64,000 nt of DNA from Candidatus Gastranaerophilales bacterium. GTDB lineage: Bacteria; Cyanobacteriota; Vampirovibrionia; Gastranaerophilales; Gastranaerophilaceae. Numbering within the stretch: the first letter of the stretch is position 1; each line of letters begins with the position of its first letter. The notes below the pieces were generated by a model. The model was not told the DNA's origin and did no database searches. It saw only the letters and a program-made list of their open reading frames with translations. The DNA is taken from assembly GCA_944326555.1 (NCBI GenBank), contig CALVEK010000012.1, positions 1 through 64,000 of the forward strand, written 5' to 3'. The translations under genes were made by a program, and so were the position numbers. Positions 53,179 through 61,975 of the stretch are shown piece by piece.

Positions 53179-53622
53179 ATGCAAAACCCACAGGAAAATA
53201 ATCCTGAACAACAAAAATCTCTGGCTCAATTTATTTCAGAATTAAGAGAAAATATCGGTTTATCTCAGACAGGGCTGGCAAAAAAGTCAGCTCTGCCTTT
53301 GAAAACTATTGAAGAAATAGAAAACGGTCAAGAATTATTTCTTGCATGTACAATAAGACAAAAATTGGCAAATGCACTAAAATTAAAACCCTCAGATATA
53401 AAACATTATGAAAAAAGTCCCAATTTCTCATTAATGCCTGATAATGAAGTAACAACATTTATCAAAAACCAAATACTGGCAAATGATGTAGAAGATTTAG
53501 AATGTCCTGTTTGCGGCTCAAAGTTGATTACAAGAATCGCAAAAATGTATGATTTAGAAGATAATCTTGTACTAATTCCCAAGGCAAGATGTACAAAATG
53601 TCCTTTTCAAATAAAAGGTTAA
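53179..53622 (+). CDS. XRE helix-turn-helix protein with C-terminal zinc ribbon
   Basis: This 147-residue protein combines a Xre/Cro helix-turn-helix (about residues 15-72, FISELRENIGLSQTGLAKKS and LKTIEEIENG) with a C-terminal four-cysteine zinc ribbon (CPVC and CTKC, about 112-145). It is probably a DNA-binding regulator. The ATG is one base after the secF stop, so it is co-expressed with secDF. An upstream extension of the frame into secF to 53113 is a shadow. Target genes are unknown. Confidence 0.85.
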   Translation: MQNPQENNPEQQKSLAQFISELRENIGLSQTGLAKKSALPLKTIEEIENGQELFLACTIRQKLANALKLKPSDIKHYEKSPNFSLMPDNEVTTFIKNQILANDVEDLECPVCGSKLITRIAKMYDLEDNLVLIPKARCTKCPFQIKG

Positions 53623-53648
53623 ACCATCCTTTGCACAAAAGAACCAAT

Positions 53649-55055
53649 TTAAACTCGTTTAAGTCTTTTTATAAATTCAATAGCTTCGTCTTTGCTGTTT
53701 ACTATTGAAGATATTTGAGCTTCTTTTAGCTGAGAAACTACTTCACCCAAATATGGTGATGGCTGTATACCAAGTATTTGCATAATCTCTCGTCCATCCA
53801 ACAACTTTGGCAGTGGAGCAAGTTTGTTTTTCTCCTCCAAATACCCTTCTAAAAGAGCCTTTAAACCATTGATATTAGCAGCAATCATCTCTTTTGTAAT
53901 ATCAGGACCAAGGGCCGACATCCTATCTGCATAAGCTAATGCAATAAGATCAATTGTTTCTTCTTCCATTTTTCTATAAAAACGTAAATAAGTTTTATAA
54001 GATGTATCCTTTGAAGTAACAACACCAGCCGGATAAATGTGATTTTTTATAATTTTTTGTATATATGCAATCTGTTTTTTTGAAAACTTTAGAGATTTTA
54101 GCGTTGGAACAATGAGTTTGGCACCCTCTGTGTCATGCATAATAAATCTGTGTCTGCCGGTATCTTCATCAATATGCCAAGTACAAGGTTTGCCGACATC
54201 ATGCAAAAATGCAGCCAATTTTAGATAATTTATTCTTTTACAACCGGCAAACAATATTTCTGACAGATGATTCTTAACTTCTTCACAAGATTGATTGTAA
54301 AAAATCTGAATTTGCCTAACTGTTTCAATGGAATGAGCCAATAAATCAAGATGGTGATGAGTATTCGGCGGGATTTTTTTCATCTCATCCACTTCCGGAA
54401 AGATAACAGACATCATCCCGCAATCACACATCAACTGTATTGTATCTGCCACATCAACTCCGCCAAACAGCTTAATCAGTTCTGCATTTATTCGCTCTTT
54501 GGCCGTAGTAGTCAACAAATTAGCATGCTCATTAATTATTATTTTTAATTCTTCTGAGAATTCAAATCCCAACTGGCTTTTAAACCTAAAAGCACGCAAC
54601 AATCTTATCGGATCGTCAAGTATATTTTCTTTTGAAACCTCGCGAATAATTTTATCTTTAAAATCCTTTTGTGAATTATTTACATCAATTAATTTATCTT
54701 CAAGCAAATCATAGGCCAAGGCATTAACAGTATAATCTCGTCTTTTTAAATCCTCAAAAATATCTTTACCCACGCAATCTGCTATATCGACATAATTAAC
54801 TTTGTCATTAAAAACTACACGATAGATTTGATTTACATCATCAAGCTCAACAAAATATCCCTCGAGTTTATCAGCCATTTTTTTTGCCAAAGATTTAGCA
54901 TGCCCGTTTTCTGTAACAATATCAACATCACAAGATTCAACAGAAAGCATACAATCTCTTAAAAAACCGCCAACAATGTATACATGCTCTTTTAAATCCT
55001 TAATAACGGGAGATATAGTCTTTACAATATAATTGTCATGTATTCTGTTTATCAT
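53649..55055 (-). CDS. cca: CCA-adding tRNA nucleotidyltransferase with HD domain
   Basis: A 468-residue class II nucleotidyltransferase. The head domain has YIVGGFLRDCML and the metal motif SCDVDIVTE, then RDYTVNALAYDL and DPIRLLRAFRFKSQLGFEF. A C-terminal HD domain has AAFLHDVGKP and HDTEGAKLIV. Adds or repairs the tRNA 3' CCA; enzymes with an HD domain can also show phosphohydrolase activity. ATG 55055 overlaps the rsmE stop as ATGA; a GTG three codons upstream is the alternative. Confidence 0.94.
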   Translation of the reverse strand: MINRIHDNYIVKTISPVIKDLKEHVYIVGGFLRDCMLSVESCDVDIVTENGHAKSLAKKMADKLEGYFVELDDVNQIYRVVFNDKVNYVDIADCVGKDIFEDLKRRDYTVNALAYDLLEDKLIDVNNSQKDFKDKIIREVSKENILDDPIRLLRAFRFKSQLGFEFSEELKIIINEHANLLTTTAKERINAELIKLFGGVDVADTIQLMCDCGMMSVIFPEVDEMKKIPPNTHHHLDLLAHSIETVRQIQIFYNQSCEEVKNHLSEILFAGCKRINYLKLAAFLHDVGKPCTWHIDEDTGRHRFIMHDTEGAKLIVPTLKSLKFSKKQIAYIQKIIKNHIYPAGVVTSKDTSYKTYLRFYRKMEEETIDLIALAYADRMSALGPDITKEMIAANINGLKALLEGYLEEKNKLAPLPKLLDGREIMQILGIQPSPYLGEVVSQLKEAQISSIVNSKDEAIEFIKRLKRV

Positions 55056-55804
55056 GCCTGACACTCATCCGTATTTTCAAGCTCATACACAATATTAGAA
55101 ATTGCAGAGATAACAGCAGTTTCTGCTCGCAATATAAGTTTACCTAAACTGACCTTATATACATCGGAATTATTTAATAATTGCAACTCTGCTGCACTAA
55201 AACCACCCTCAGGACCGATTATTACAAGGAGTTTTGAATTATCATTAATATCAAGATTCCTTAAACATGCTTTTAAAGACAAAGTATCATCTCTTTCAAC
55301 GCATGCTATTTTTATATCAAAGGTCTCATCAGCCAAAATTTCACCCAAAGACATGCGTTTTTTAACGACAGGGAAATCCGTTCTTTCACACTGTTTTACG
55401 GCCTCATTAGCAATTTTTTGCCATTTATCTATTTTGGAATCAACAACAGAGGCTTTAACAACAGAATTATCGGAAGAGAAAGGAATAATCCCCTTAACAC
55501 CCAATTCCGTTGCTTTTTGCATGACAAAGTTTTGGGCATCAGTTTTCAGAACACTTTGAGCTAAAAATAGCTGTAAGCTAAGCGAATGAGGCTTTTTAGA
55601 CACATCTACAACTTTAGTTGTAATCAATTTTGAATCAATATTTTCTATAACCACATTGTATTGTGTGCCATTTTCATCGACAAGCAGGAGCTTTTCGCCT
55701 ATTTTTGCCCTTAAAACTTTCACAATATGATGAAAATTTTCCTTGTCTGAAACAGTTATTGTATCAGCGTTTACATCTTTTGTTGTTACAAAAAAGTGCG
55801 GCAT
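55052..55804 (-). CDS. rsmE: 16S rRNA m3U1498 methyltransferase
   Basis: RsmE methylates uridine 1498 of 16S rRNA. The 250-residue SPOUT protein has a PUA-like N-terminal domain (HHIVKVLRAKIGEKLLLVD), KATELGVKGIIPF, KWQKIANEAVKQCERTDFPVV, the SAM loop VIIGPEGGFSAAELQ and SLGKLILRAETAVISAI. It has GGTGA before the ATG, is coupled to cca, and is divergent from the flagellin gene. Confidence 0.95.
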   Translation of the reverse strand: MPHFFVTTKDVNADTITVSDKENFHHIVKVLRAKIGEKLLLVDENGTQYNVVIENIDSKLITTKVVDVSKKPHSLSLQLFLAQSVLKTDAQNFVMQKATELGVKGIIPFSSDNSVVKASVVDSKIDKWQKIANEAVKQCERTDFPVVKKRMSLGEILADETFDIKIACVERDDTLSLKACLRNLDINDNSKLLVIIGPEGGFSAAELQLLNNSDVYKVSLGKLILRAETAVISAISNIVYELENTDECQA

Positions 55805-55848
55805 TATTCAATTTCACCTTTTTTTCTACATCATTTAGATGATTTGTC

Positions 55849-55863
55849 ATACTTAAGTATAAT
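55849..55863 (+). promoter_or_regulatory. palindrome copy 1 with TATAAT, upstream flagellin region
   Basis: The 12-bp perfect palindrome ATACTTAAGTAT (55849-55860) runs into TATAAT (55858-55863). A near copy occurs 79 bp downstream at 55928-55939. It could be an operator overlapping a second promoter. Confidence 0.4.
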
Positions 55864-55927
55864 AGCAGTAAAATCTTTTATTAACAAGCATTTCAGGCAT
55901 ATTAAAATCAAAAATCACACAAAAATC

Positions 55928-55959
55928 ATACTAAAGTATAAAAGTTCCCTGTTCGATAT
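55928..55959 (+). promoter_or_regulatory. sigma-28-like promoter with palindrome copy 2
   Basis: TAAAGTAT (55932-55939) and TTCGATAT (55952-55959) are separated by 12 bp and resemble the flagellar consensus TAAAGTTT-N11-GCCGATAA, with the CGATA core kept. ATACTAAAGTAT (55928-55939) overlaps the -35. The start would be near 55966, 45 bases before the flagellin ATG. Confidence 0.55.
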
Positions 55960-56011
55960 ATGGAGTGTTCATAGAGTTAGTATTAAGAAAGAGAGAAAGA
56001 GAGAGAAGAAC

Positions 56012-56944
56012 ATGGGTTTATACGTAAATACCAACATTAACTCTTTGATAGCCCAGAGAAGTTTAACTTCATCAACAAGCGGATTGCAAAGTGCAATCAC
56101 AAGATTGTCAACAGGCTACAGAGTTAACCAGGCAGGCGATGACGCAGCAGGTCTTTGTGTGGCACAGAGATTAGACACACAAATCAGAGGTAACAAAAGA
56201 GCTATGCTCAACGTAGAAGACGGTCTGAACATGATGTACATCGTAGAAGGTGGTATGTCAGCAGCTACAGAAGACTTACAGAGAATTCGTGAGTTGTGTA
56301 TTCAGGCAGCAAACGGAATCTACTCCGAAGAGCAACAACAAACATTGATGAACGAGATGAAAGAAAGACTCGCTGACATCGATGTTATCGCAAACACAAC
56401 TGTATTCAACGGATTGAACTTAACAAACGGTACTAATACAAAAGGTATCATCCTACAAGCAGGTTCAGGCTCTATCAAAGAAGACAACGCGATTGACGTA
56501 ACAAGCGCATTGACAAACTTGAGAGCATCAGCTTTGGGTGTTAAGTTAAACATCGTATCAATGACAACAGCAACAACTCCTATCACTGACGGTTATATGG
56601 ATGAAGGTACATACGATGGAGCAAATCCTCCGACTGTTAACGGTTCAAACTGGACTGGCGATAACATAAGAGAATACATATCAGCTTTGGATAAAGCAAT
56701 CGACACAATTGCTCAAAACAGATCTCAATTAGGTGCTTATGAAAACAGATTGTCATCTGTATCAGACAACCTTACATCAATGAACGAAAACTACGAACGT
56801 TCAAAATCCCAGATTATGGACGCTGATATGGCAGAAGAAAGTGCAAACATGGTTAAATACCAAGTATTGCAACAAACTTCAGCAGCAATGTTGGCTCAAG
56901 CAAACCAAATTCCATCAATTGCTCTCCAATTACTGGGTCAATAG
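56012..56944 (+). CDS. fliC: flagellin
   Basis: The filament subunit. The 310-residue protein has the conserved D0/D1 N-terminus (NTNINSLIAQRSLTSSTSGL, RLSTGYRVNQAGDDAAGL) and C-terminus (NRSQLGAYENRLSSV, DADMAEESANMVKYQVLQQ, MLAQANQIPSIALQLLGQ). The central surface region is short (about residues 180-225), so the protein is compact. ATG 56012 has GAGAGAAG upstream; the frame is open to 55796, but those residues are unlike flagellin. No other flagellar gene is in the window. Confidence 0.97.
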   Translation: MGLYVNTNINSLIAQRSLTSSTSGLQSAITRLSTGYRVNQAGDDAAGLCVAQRLDTQIRGNKRAMLNVEDGLNMMYIVEGGMSAATEDLQRIRELCIQAANGIYSEEQQQTLMNEMKERLADIDVIANTTVFNGLNLTNGTNTKGIILQAGSGSIKEDNAIDVTSALTNLRASALGVKLNIVSMTTATTPITDGYMDEGTYDGANPPTVNGSNWTGDNIREYISALDKAIDTIAQNRSQLGAYENRLSSVSDNLTSMNENYERSKSQIMDADMAEESANMVKYQVLQQTSAAMLAQANQIPSIALQLLGQ

Positions 56945-57053
56945 TAAGTTTAAAAGTCAAGAAATGGTAAAAGCATTGTGCCTGCTTTTAAATATGGCAC
57001 AGTTATATCCCAAAACTGTAAAGTTACGTATAAAAAGACTCAATGTCTCTCTA

Positions 57054-57079
57054 GCGCCGTTTGCCTGTGCAAACGGCGC
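57054..57079 (+). terminator. GC-rich hairpin in the flagellin 3' region
   Basis: A perfect 11-bp stem (57054-57064 with 57069-57079, CTGT loop), the most GC-rich stem in the window, lies about 110 bp past the flagellin stop. It lacks a T run (CTCTCTT follows), so it may stabilise the mRNA rather than terminate by itself. Confidence 0.5.
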
Positions 57080-57200
57080 CTCTCTTATGCTAAATGTTTT
57101 AGGAATAAACGTTAAAAATCTTATTAAAACACTTCTTTACATAACAACAATTATGAATTGTTATCTTTAAGTAAAAAGTTTAAAAGACTATATTAAATAT

Positions 57201-58682
57201 CTATTCAAAACTTTCATCATACACAACAACACAATTTCTACCTCTATGCTTAGCTTCATACAAAGCAATATCAGCAGTTTGATGTAGTTTTTCGGGCGTT
57301 TCATATTTTTTTTGAAATTCACTTACACCAACACTAATAGTAACTTTTAATGTGTCATTGCCAAGTATCTGATCATCAGAAATATTTATATCATTTGCTT
57401 CTACAGAAGTCCGAAGCCTTTGTGCAACAAATACCGCCTCATGAATATTTGTATCAGGTAAAAGAATGCAGAACTCTTCCCCACCATACCTTGAAGCAAT
57501 ATCATATTCACGTAAGCCGTTAGAAACTATTTTTGCAACATTCTTAAGTACACAATCACCGGCTGAATGTCCCCAAGTATCGTTTACTTTCTTAAAATAA
57601 TCTATATCAAGCATTATACAGCACAGGGGCTTATTGTTTCTTTTTGCATTAGCAACTTCTTGCTTAAGACGCAGTTCAAATTGTCTTCTGTTGTTTAATC
57701 CTGTCAAAGCATCCAATGTAGCATACTTTAAGACCTGAGCGTAGGAATTTGCTCTTTGTGTAGTTACAGAAGTTTGCGCACTAAGCTGGATAAGGTATTC
57801 TATGTCAGTTTTTGACAACTTATCAATATTACTGCTTGCTGCAATCACACCCACAGTCTTTTCATCATTTCTTATCGCAAAAAGTCCGGTATTTCCATCT
57901 TTTGACAAAACATAAGATTTTGAATCAGTCATTTTAGGCAAAAGTGTCAACACACTTGTATCCTGACAATCTGACGGCCAAAAGAGCTTATATTTATTAT
58001 TTTCATCCTTTATAAAAATATAAATAAGATGCTCACATACAAACCTGTCTATCAACTCACCAATAATCGGAAGAATATATTCAAGTTCAAACTGATTTTC
58101 AATCAGTTTTGCAATGCTTTTCATGACCTGCTGGAATTTTATTTTCGCCTGCAAATGTCTGTTCAAAATTTTATTAACAATTGCAGTACATATCTGAGAA
58201 ACAGCAATCCGCATAGCAGCCAAAAATTGGGAATTTTCAACATTATCAACGACCTTGTCAAAATTTATTTCAATAACCCCTATAAGTTTTTTCTCATTAA
58301 ATACAGGGAAGTAAAAACAGTTTTGACTTTCTTGTAATGTTTCAAAAAAAACTTTGGACAAATTATTTGAATCAAATTTTAAAATCTTATTATTTAACAA
58401 AAAACTGTTATCATGCAGCCTTTTCAATCTATTAAAAATATTTTCGACTAATTCCTGTCGTTGATTTTTTTCAATAACAATCCAACTTTTAACAAAATCT
58501 CTCAGAGTAGATGTCGACTCATCTCTGATTAATATACGAAAATTATTAATACTAAAATACAGAGAAAATATACTTTTTAAGCCACAAACTAACTGCTCTG
58601 AATCATTTGCAGAAGCAAGCAGATTTGAAACTTCCCAAATAAAAGACAACTCACTCTTACAATTCTCTGTCATATCGGCCAT
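57201..58682 (-). CDS. GAF-GGDEF diguanylate cyclase
   Basis: A 493-residue cytosolic c-di-GMP synthase. Two GAF-like sensor regions (about residues 5-165 and 180-320) precede the GGDEF domain (about 325-493), with DALTGLNNRRQFE, DIDYFKKVNDTWGHSAGD and the active RYGGEEF. The inhibitory I-site RxxD (REYD) is intact. The start is inside the end of the upstream TPR gene (26-bp overlap), so expression is coupled; the exact start among nearby ATGs (58682, 58673) is not certain. Confidence 0.9.
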   Translation of the reverse strand: MADMTENCKSELSFIWEVSNLLASANDSEQLVCGLKSIFSLYFSINNFRILIRDESTSTLRDFVKSWIVIEKNQRQELVENIFNRLKRLHDNSFLLNNKILKFDSNNLSKVFFETLQESQNCFYFPVFNEKKLIGVIEINFDKVVDNVENSQFLAAMRIAVSQICTAIVNKILNRHLQAKIKFQQVMKSIAKLIENQFELEYILPIIGELIDRFVCEHLIYIFIKDENNKYKLFWPSDCQDTSVLTLLPKMTDSKSYVLSKDGNTGLFAIRNDEKTVGVIAASSNIDKLSKTDIEYLIQLSAQTSVTTQRANSYAQVLKYATLDALTGLNNRRQFELRLKQEVANAKRNNKPLCCIMLDIDYFKKVNDTWGHSAGDCVLKNVAKIVSNGLREYDIASRYGGEEFCILLPDTNIHEAVFVAQRLRTSVEANDINISDDQILGNDTLKVTISVGVSEFQKKYETPEKLHQTADIALYEAKHRGRNCVVVYDESFE

Positions 58683-59829
58683 TATATAGAGTATCCTCTT
58701 CGTATTCTTCAAAAATTTTCTTTGATGTACACTTAGCAAAACTTTTTTTCATAAACTTATCTGCTTCTTCAGAATCAACAACAACCTTACCATTTACATA
58801 AGTAATATGGTTGACACCAAGCGGATCATTTTCGTTTTGAATTTCCTCAGATACAATTTGCGGTGTCTTCATACCCTCTTGTATTTGAGATTCAGGAGCC
58901 ACTCCTCTTTTTGTTGTCTTATATTCTTCATTTATTGTAGATTTTTCAACTACTTGAGAGTAAACATCAAAAATATACTTTGCTATATATGGGTCTTGAA
59001 CGGTATTCACAATCAACAGTGATTTTTCAAGTTCCTCTTGAGATTCTCTCATTTTACCAATTTTTCTAAGTAAAATTGCGAGATTATAATGAGCATCAAA
59101 AGCCATAGGCTCAATTTCTATTGCCTTACAATAACCCAATCCTGCCTCTTTGTAATTACCCAAAATATGGTTTGCAAGAGCATAATTGTAATTTATATTG
59201 TAGCTTTTTTTCTTACGCTTTAATGCTTTTTTGTAACACTCAATTGCTTTTTCTGTATATTCATTAGCAGCATGAGTTTTTTCTCCGGTCAGCATGGATT
59301 TTCCACGATATGCAAGCCCCATGTTATAAAGAGCAATTGTTTTGTTTTCCTTTGTGCTTTTTACACTGTCAAAAATCAGCGGAATATGAACTGTTACACG
59401 TTTTGTATCAAGTATCGTCTGATATTCTCTTATTGCCTTATCAAAATCAGAAAGTTTTTCGGCAGAAACAATTCCAAGATTCATCCTGCAAACTATATAT
59501 TTAGGGTCATATTTAAGAGCTTCTTCATATTCTTCCACAGCAGAAAAATAATCTTCATATTTCACATAAATATTACCCAAATTACATCTTGCAAGAGAAT
59601 GCTCAGGGTACTTTTCCAGTCCCATTTTGTAGAACTTTATAGCTTTTTCCAGCTTATGAGATCTATAGGCTTTATCTCCTTTATAAACATAGTAAAGCCC
59701 CCATCCTTTATCAACCTGTTTTACATACCATCCCCAAAACACAAACAAGGACAGCAAAAACAATAATATAAAAATACCGGCAATGACTTTTGGTACTGTT
59801 TTTTTGAACAATTTCTTTAAAAATCTCAT
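58657..59829 (-). CDS. membrane-anchored TPR protein
   Basis: A 390-residue protein with a basic N-terminus, one membrane helix (about residues 14-34) and about six to seven TPR units (about 50-285, for example SLARCNLGNIYVKYEDYFSAVEEYEEALKYDPK). A charged, probably disordered tail of 100 residues follows. It is probably a scaffold facing outward from the membrane. It is translationally coupled to the diguanylate cyclase gene, so the pair may act together. It appears leaderless: TAAAAT ends seven bases before the A of the ATG, with no ribosome site. Confidence 0.88.
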   Translation of the reverse strand: MRFLKKLFKKTVPKVIAGIFILLFLLSLFVFWGWYVKQVDKGWGLYYVYKGDKAYRSHKLEKAIKFYKMGLEKYPEHSLARCNLGNIYVKYEDYFSAVEEYEEALKYDPKYIVCRMNLGIVSAEKLSDFDKAIREYQTILDTKRVTVHIPLIFDSVKSTKENKTIALYNMGLAYRGKSMLTGEKTHAANEYTEKAIECYKKALKRKKKSYNINYNYALANHILGNYKEAGLGYCKAIEIEPMAFDAHYNLAILLRKIGKMRESQEELEKSLLIVNTVQDPYIAKYIFDVYSQVVEKSTINEEYKTTKRGVAPESQIQEGMKTPQIVSEEIQNENDPLGVNHITYVNGKVVVDSEEADKFMKKSFAKCTSKKIFEEYEEDTLYNGRYDREL

Positions 59830-59865
59830 ACGACTATTTTATACTTCTCAAAGCATAATAGGCAA
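59830..59865 (-). promoter_or_regulatory. candidate leaderless promoter
   Basis: On the minus strand TTGCCT (59860-59865) and TAAAAT (59836-59841) are 18 bp apart. The last base of the -10 is at -7 relative to the A of the ATG at 59829, so the predicted +1 is the start codon. Confidence 0.5.
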
Positions 59866-59988
59866 GTTATTCGCAAATTTAAAAAATCAAATTGTTAAAA
59901 ATTGGTTAAATTTAAAAGAGTTATTCAAAAACAGAGCAATAATAATGGTGTAGAAAGTAAGAGCTGAGTAAAATGAAAGGAGAACATT

Positions 59989-60441
59989 ATGAGATTTTTG
60001 ATAAAAAAAACACCTGACAGATTTCTAAAATCAGTCAATGATGAAATCAGTTCAATTTTGAGCAGAAACATGGACGGATTATTTCCCGATTACGGTTTTC
60101 CTGAAGAAGAAAAACTTGCAATGCCTGTAGAATTAAGAGAAAAAGACAAAGAATACACCGTAAAAGCAGAATTACCGGGTGTAAAGAAAGAAGATCTTGA
60201 TATTGATATAGACAAAAACTACATTACAATTAATGCAAAAAAAGAAGAAGAAAAAGAAGAAAATGATCACGGATACAAAAAATCCGAATTCAGCTACGGT
60301 GAATTTTCAAGAACTGTTTACTTCCCGCAAGAAATAGATGTTGAAAAAACAAAAGCAAAACTTGAACACGGTGTTCTTAAAATTGAAGCACCTAAAAAAG
60401 AAGCAGAAAAAGAAAACAGAAAAAAACTTACAATAGACTAA
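59989..60441 (+). CDS. Hsp20 small heat shock protein
   Basis: A 150-residue alpha-crystallin-type chaperone that holds unfolding proteins. The N-terminal arm is about 45 residues. The ACD (about 47-140) has ELREKDKEYTVKAELPGVKKEDLDIDIDKNYITI and the A-x-LEHGVLKI strand, and the tail is Lys/Glu-rich. AAGGAG lies close before the ATG. No CIRCE element or ROSE-type thermosensor is evident upstream. Confidence 0.95.
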   Translation: MRFLIKKTPDRFLKSVNDEISSILSRNMDGLFPDYGFPEEEKLAMPVELREKDKEYTVKAELPGVKKEDLDIDIDKNYITINAKKEEEKEENDHGYKKSEFSYGEFSRTVYFPQEIDVEKTKAKLEHGVLKIEAPKKEAEKENRKKLTID

Positions 60442-60455
60442 CGGATAGAAATCTG

Positions 60456-61907
60456 TTATTTAGAAAATTTAGCTAAAATATTATAATCTTTATCACTAAT
60501 GAGCTCTGCGTTTTTCACGGTTTTTAGAAAAGCGCAGAGATTTTTATATTCATACTTTTTATCCCCTGAATGAGTCAAAAGAACATAATAAGTATTTCCT
60601 AAAGGCAAAAGTGCATATGCATTTTTTATTTCTTCAAGCTCATACAAAGGATAATTCATGAGTATAACCCTACTGTTATCCAAGTTAAAATATCTTTTAT
60701 AAAACTCAAAATTTATACGGCTTAAATTTGTTACAACAAGAAAACTGTGATCTTTGTCAGGTTGTGATTTTTGAAGATATAACCCGATTAAATCAGGTGT
60801 TGTTTCTCTATAATACTGTTTGTTAATTATCTGTTTTATATCCGTCTTTAGGGTACAAACGCTAAAATGAGCAAACAAAAATGCAGCCAACATATAGCAC
60901 AATATCTCGGACCTAAACTTGAATAAATCAAAAGGCTTTGATAAAACAAAAATCATGATAGGGAAAATAAACAAAGATGTCCTTAAATAAATCGGATACA
61001 AAGAAAAATACGACAATATAAACGCCAAAATCAAAGAAGAAAAAACTATAACGCTCTCAATTTTTTTGTAAGAAGAAGCATAAGCCCATAACCCTGCAAT
61101 AAACATCAATGCAACAACAATTTTATGAGGATAATCAAGAAAATAAAAAATAAAATTATTATCTAAAAACACATTGATATTGGAAAAATCCTTTGCAATA
61201 AATCCGTCATTCCAAAAACTGTAAAGAAAATTATTACGGCTAAGCCTGATTAAAAATGGCACTATTATAAAAGCCGACAAAAACGGGAATCCCCACAGAT
61301 AAAGAGAGAAATACCTTTTACAAAACAACAAAACAAAAAACAAGATAAAAATTGCAATGGCAGATGTATAGGATATCCAAGGCATTACAGCCAATAACAT
61401 ACCTATCAGAACAATTTTTACAGGATGACTTTTTTTGAAATCAGAGTAAAAATATAAAAACAAAACTAAGCAATAAAAAAACACATCTGCACTGTAGTGT
61501 TTTAATTCCTGCGAAAAATATATCAATTGATAGTTTAAGGCAAACAAAATGTTTGCAAATACAACAGCAAGCCTGCTTCTTAGCATTTTTAAAGATAAAA
61601 ACAAAAATACGGGCAAAGATAAAAAGGAAAAGAATAGCGAAGTAAAGCGCAGAGCATATTCCGCTTTTATATTTCCAAAAGTAAAAAGTTTACATATAAC
61701 GGCATAAAGAGGAGGTACAGCCTGATTGTAATCTAACGAAGCAAACAAAGAGACAAAATTTCTGTTAATCAAATTCAATGCCATTGCGGATTCATCATTC
61801 CAAAACGGTCTTGCATAAGAAAAAAACAGAACTCTAAGCAACAGCCCCAATATAACTATCAAAAAAATCGATGTATAAAAAACAATATTTTTACTTTTCT
61901 CATTCAT
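60456..61907 (-). CDS. GT39-like membrane glycosyltransferase
   Basis: A 483-residue multi-pass protein (about eleven helices) of the ArnT/PMT_2 type. The first loop has PFWNDESAMALNLINR with the catalytic acidic pair, followed by NQAVPPLYAVI, the usual acceptor-loop signature, and a C-terminal soluble part. It would move a sugar from a polyprenyl carrier to an envelope target; donor and acceptor are unknown. The frame is open to 61958, but ATG 61907 gives the usual basic N-terminus before helix one. It diverges from the LOG gene. Confidence 0.85.
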   Translation of the reverse strand: MNEKSKNIVFYTSIFLIVILGLLLRVLFFSYARPFWNDESAMALNLINRNFVSLFASLDYNQAVPPLYAVICKLFTFGNIKAEYALRFTSLFFSFLSLPVFLFLSLKMLRSRLAVVFANILFALNYQLIYFSQELKHYSADVFFYCLVLFLYFYSDFKKSHPVKIVLIGMLLAVMPWISYTSAIAIFILFFVLLFCKRYFSLYLWGFPFLSAFIIVPFLIRLSRNNFLYSFWNDGFIAKDFSNINVFLDNNFIFYFLDYPHKIVVALMFIAGLWAYASSYKKIESVIVFSSLILAFILSYFSLYPIYLRTSLFIFPIMIFVLSKPFDLFKFRSEILCYMLAAFLFAHFSVCTLKTDIKQIINKQYYRETTPDLIGLYLQKSQPDKDHSFLVVTNLSRINFEFYKRYFNLDNSRVILMNYPLYELEEIKNAYALLPLGNTYYVLLTHSGDKKYEYKNLCAFLKTVKNAELISDKDYNILAKFSK

Positions 61908-61975
61908 CAAATACAATACTAACACAATTTGTATGATATATTGTAAGCATACAGACAAAAGGGATTAAAGAAATA

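Noticed and set aside
55796-56011. 72-residue N-terminal extension of flagellin
   Set aside because: Flagellin starts at the D0 motif. The extension covers the promoter region and would also overlap rsmE.
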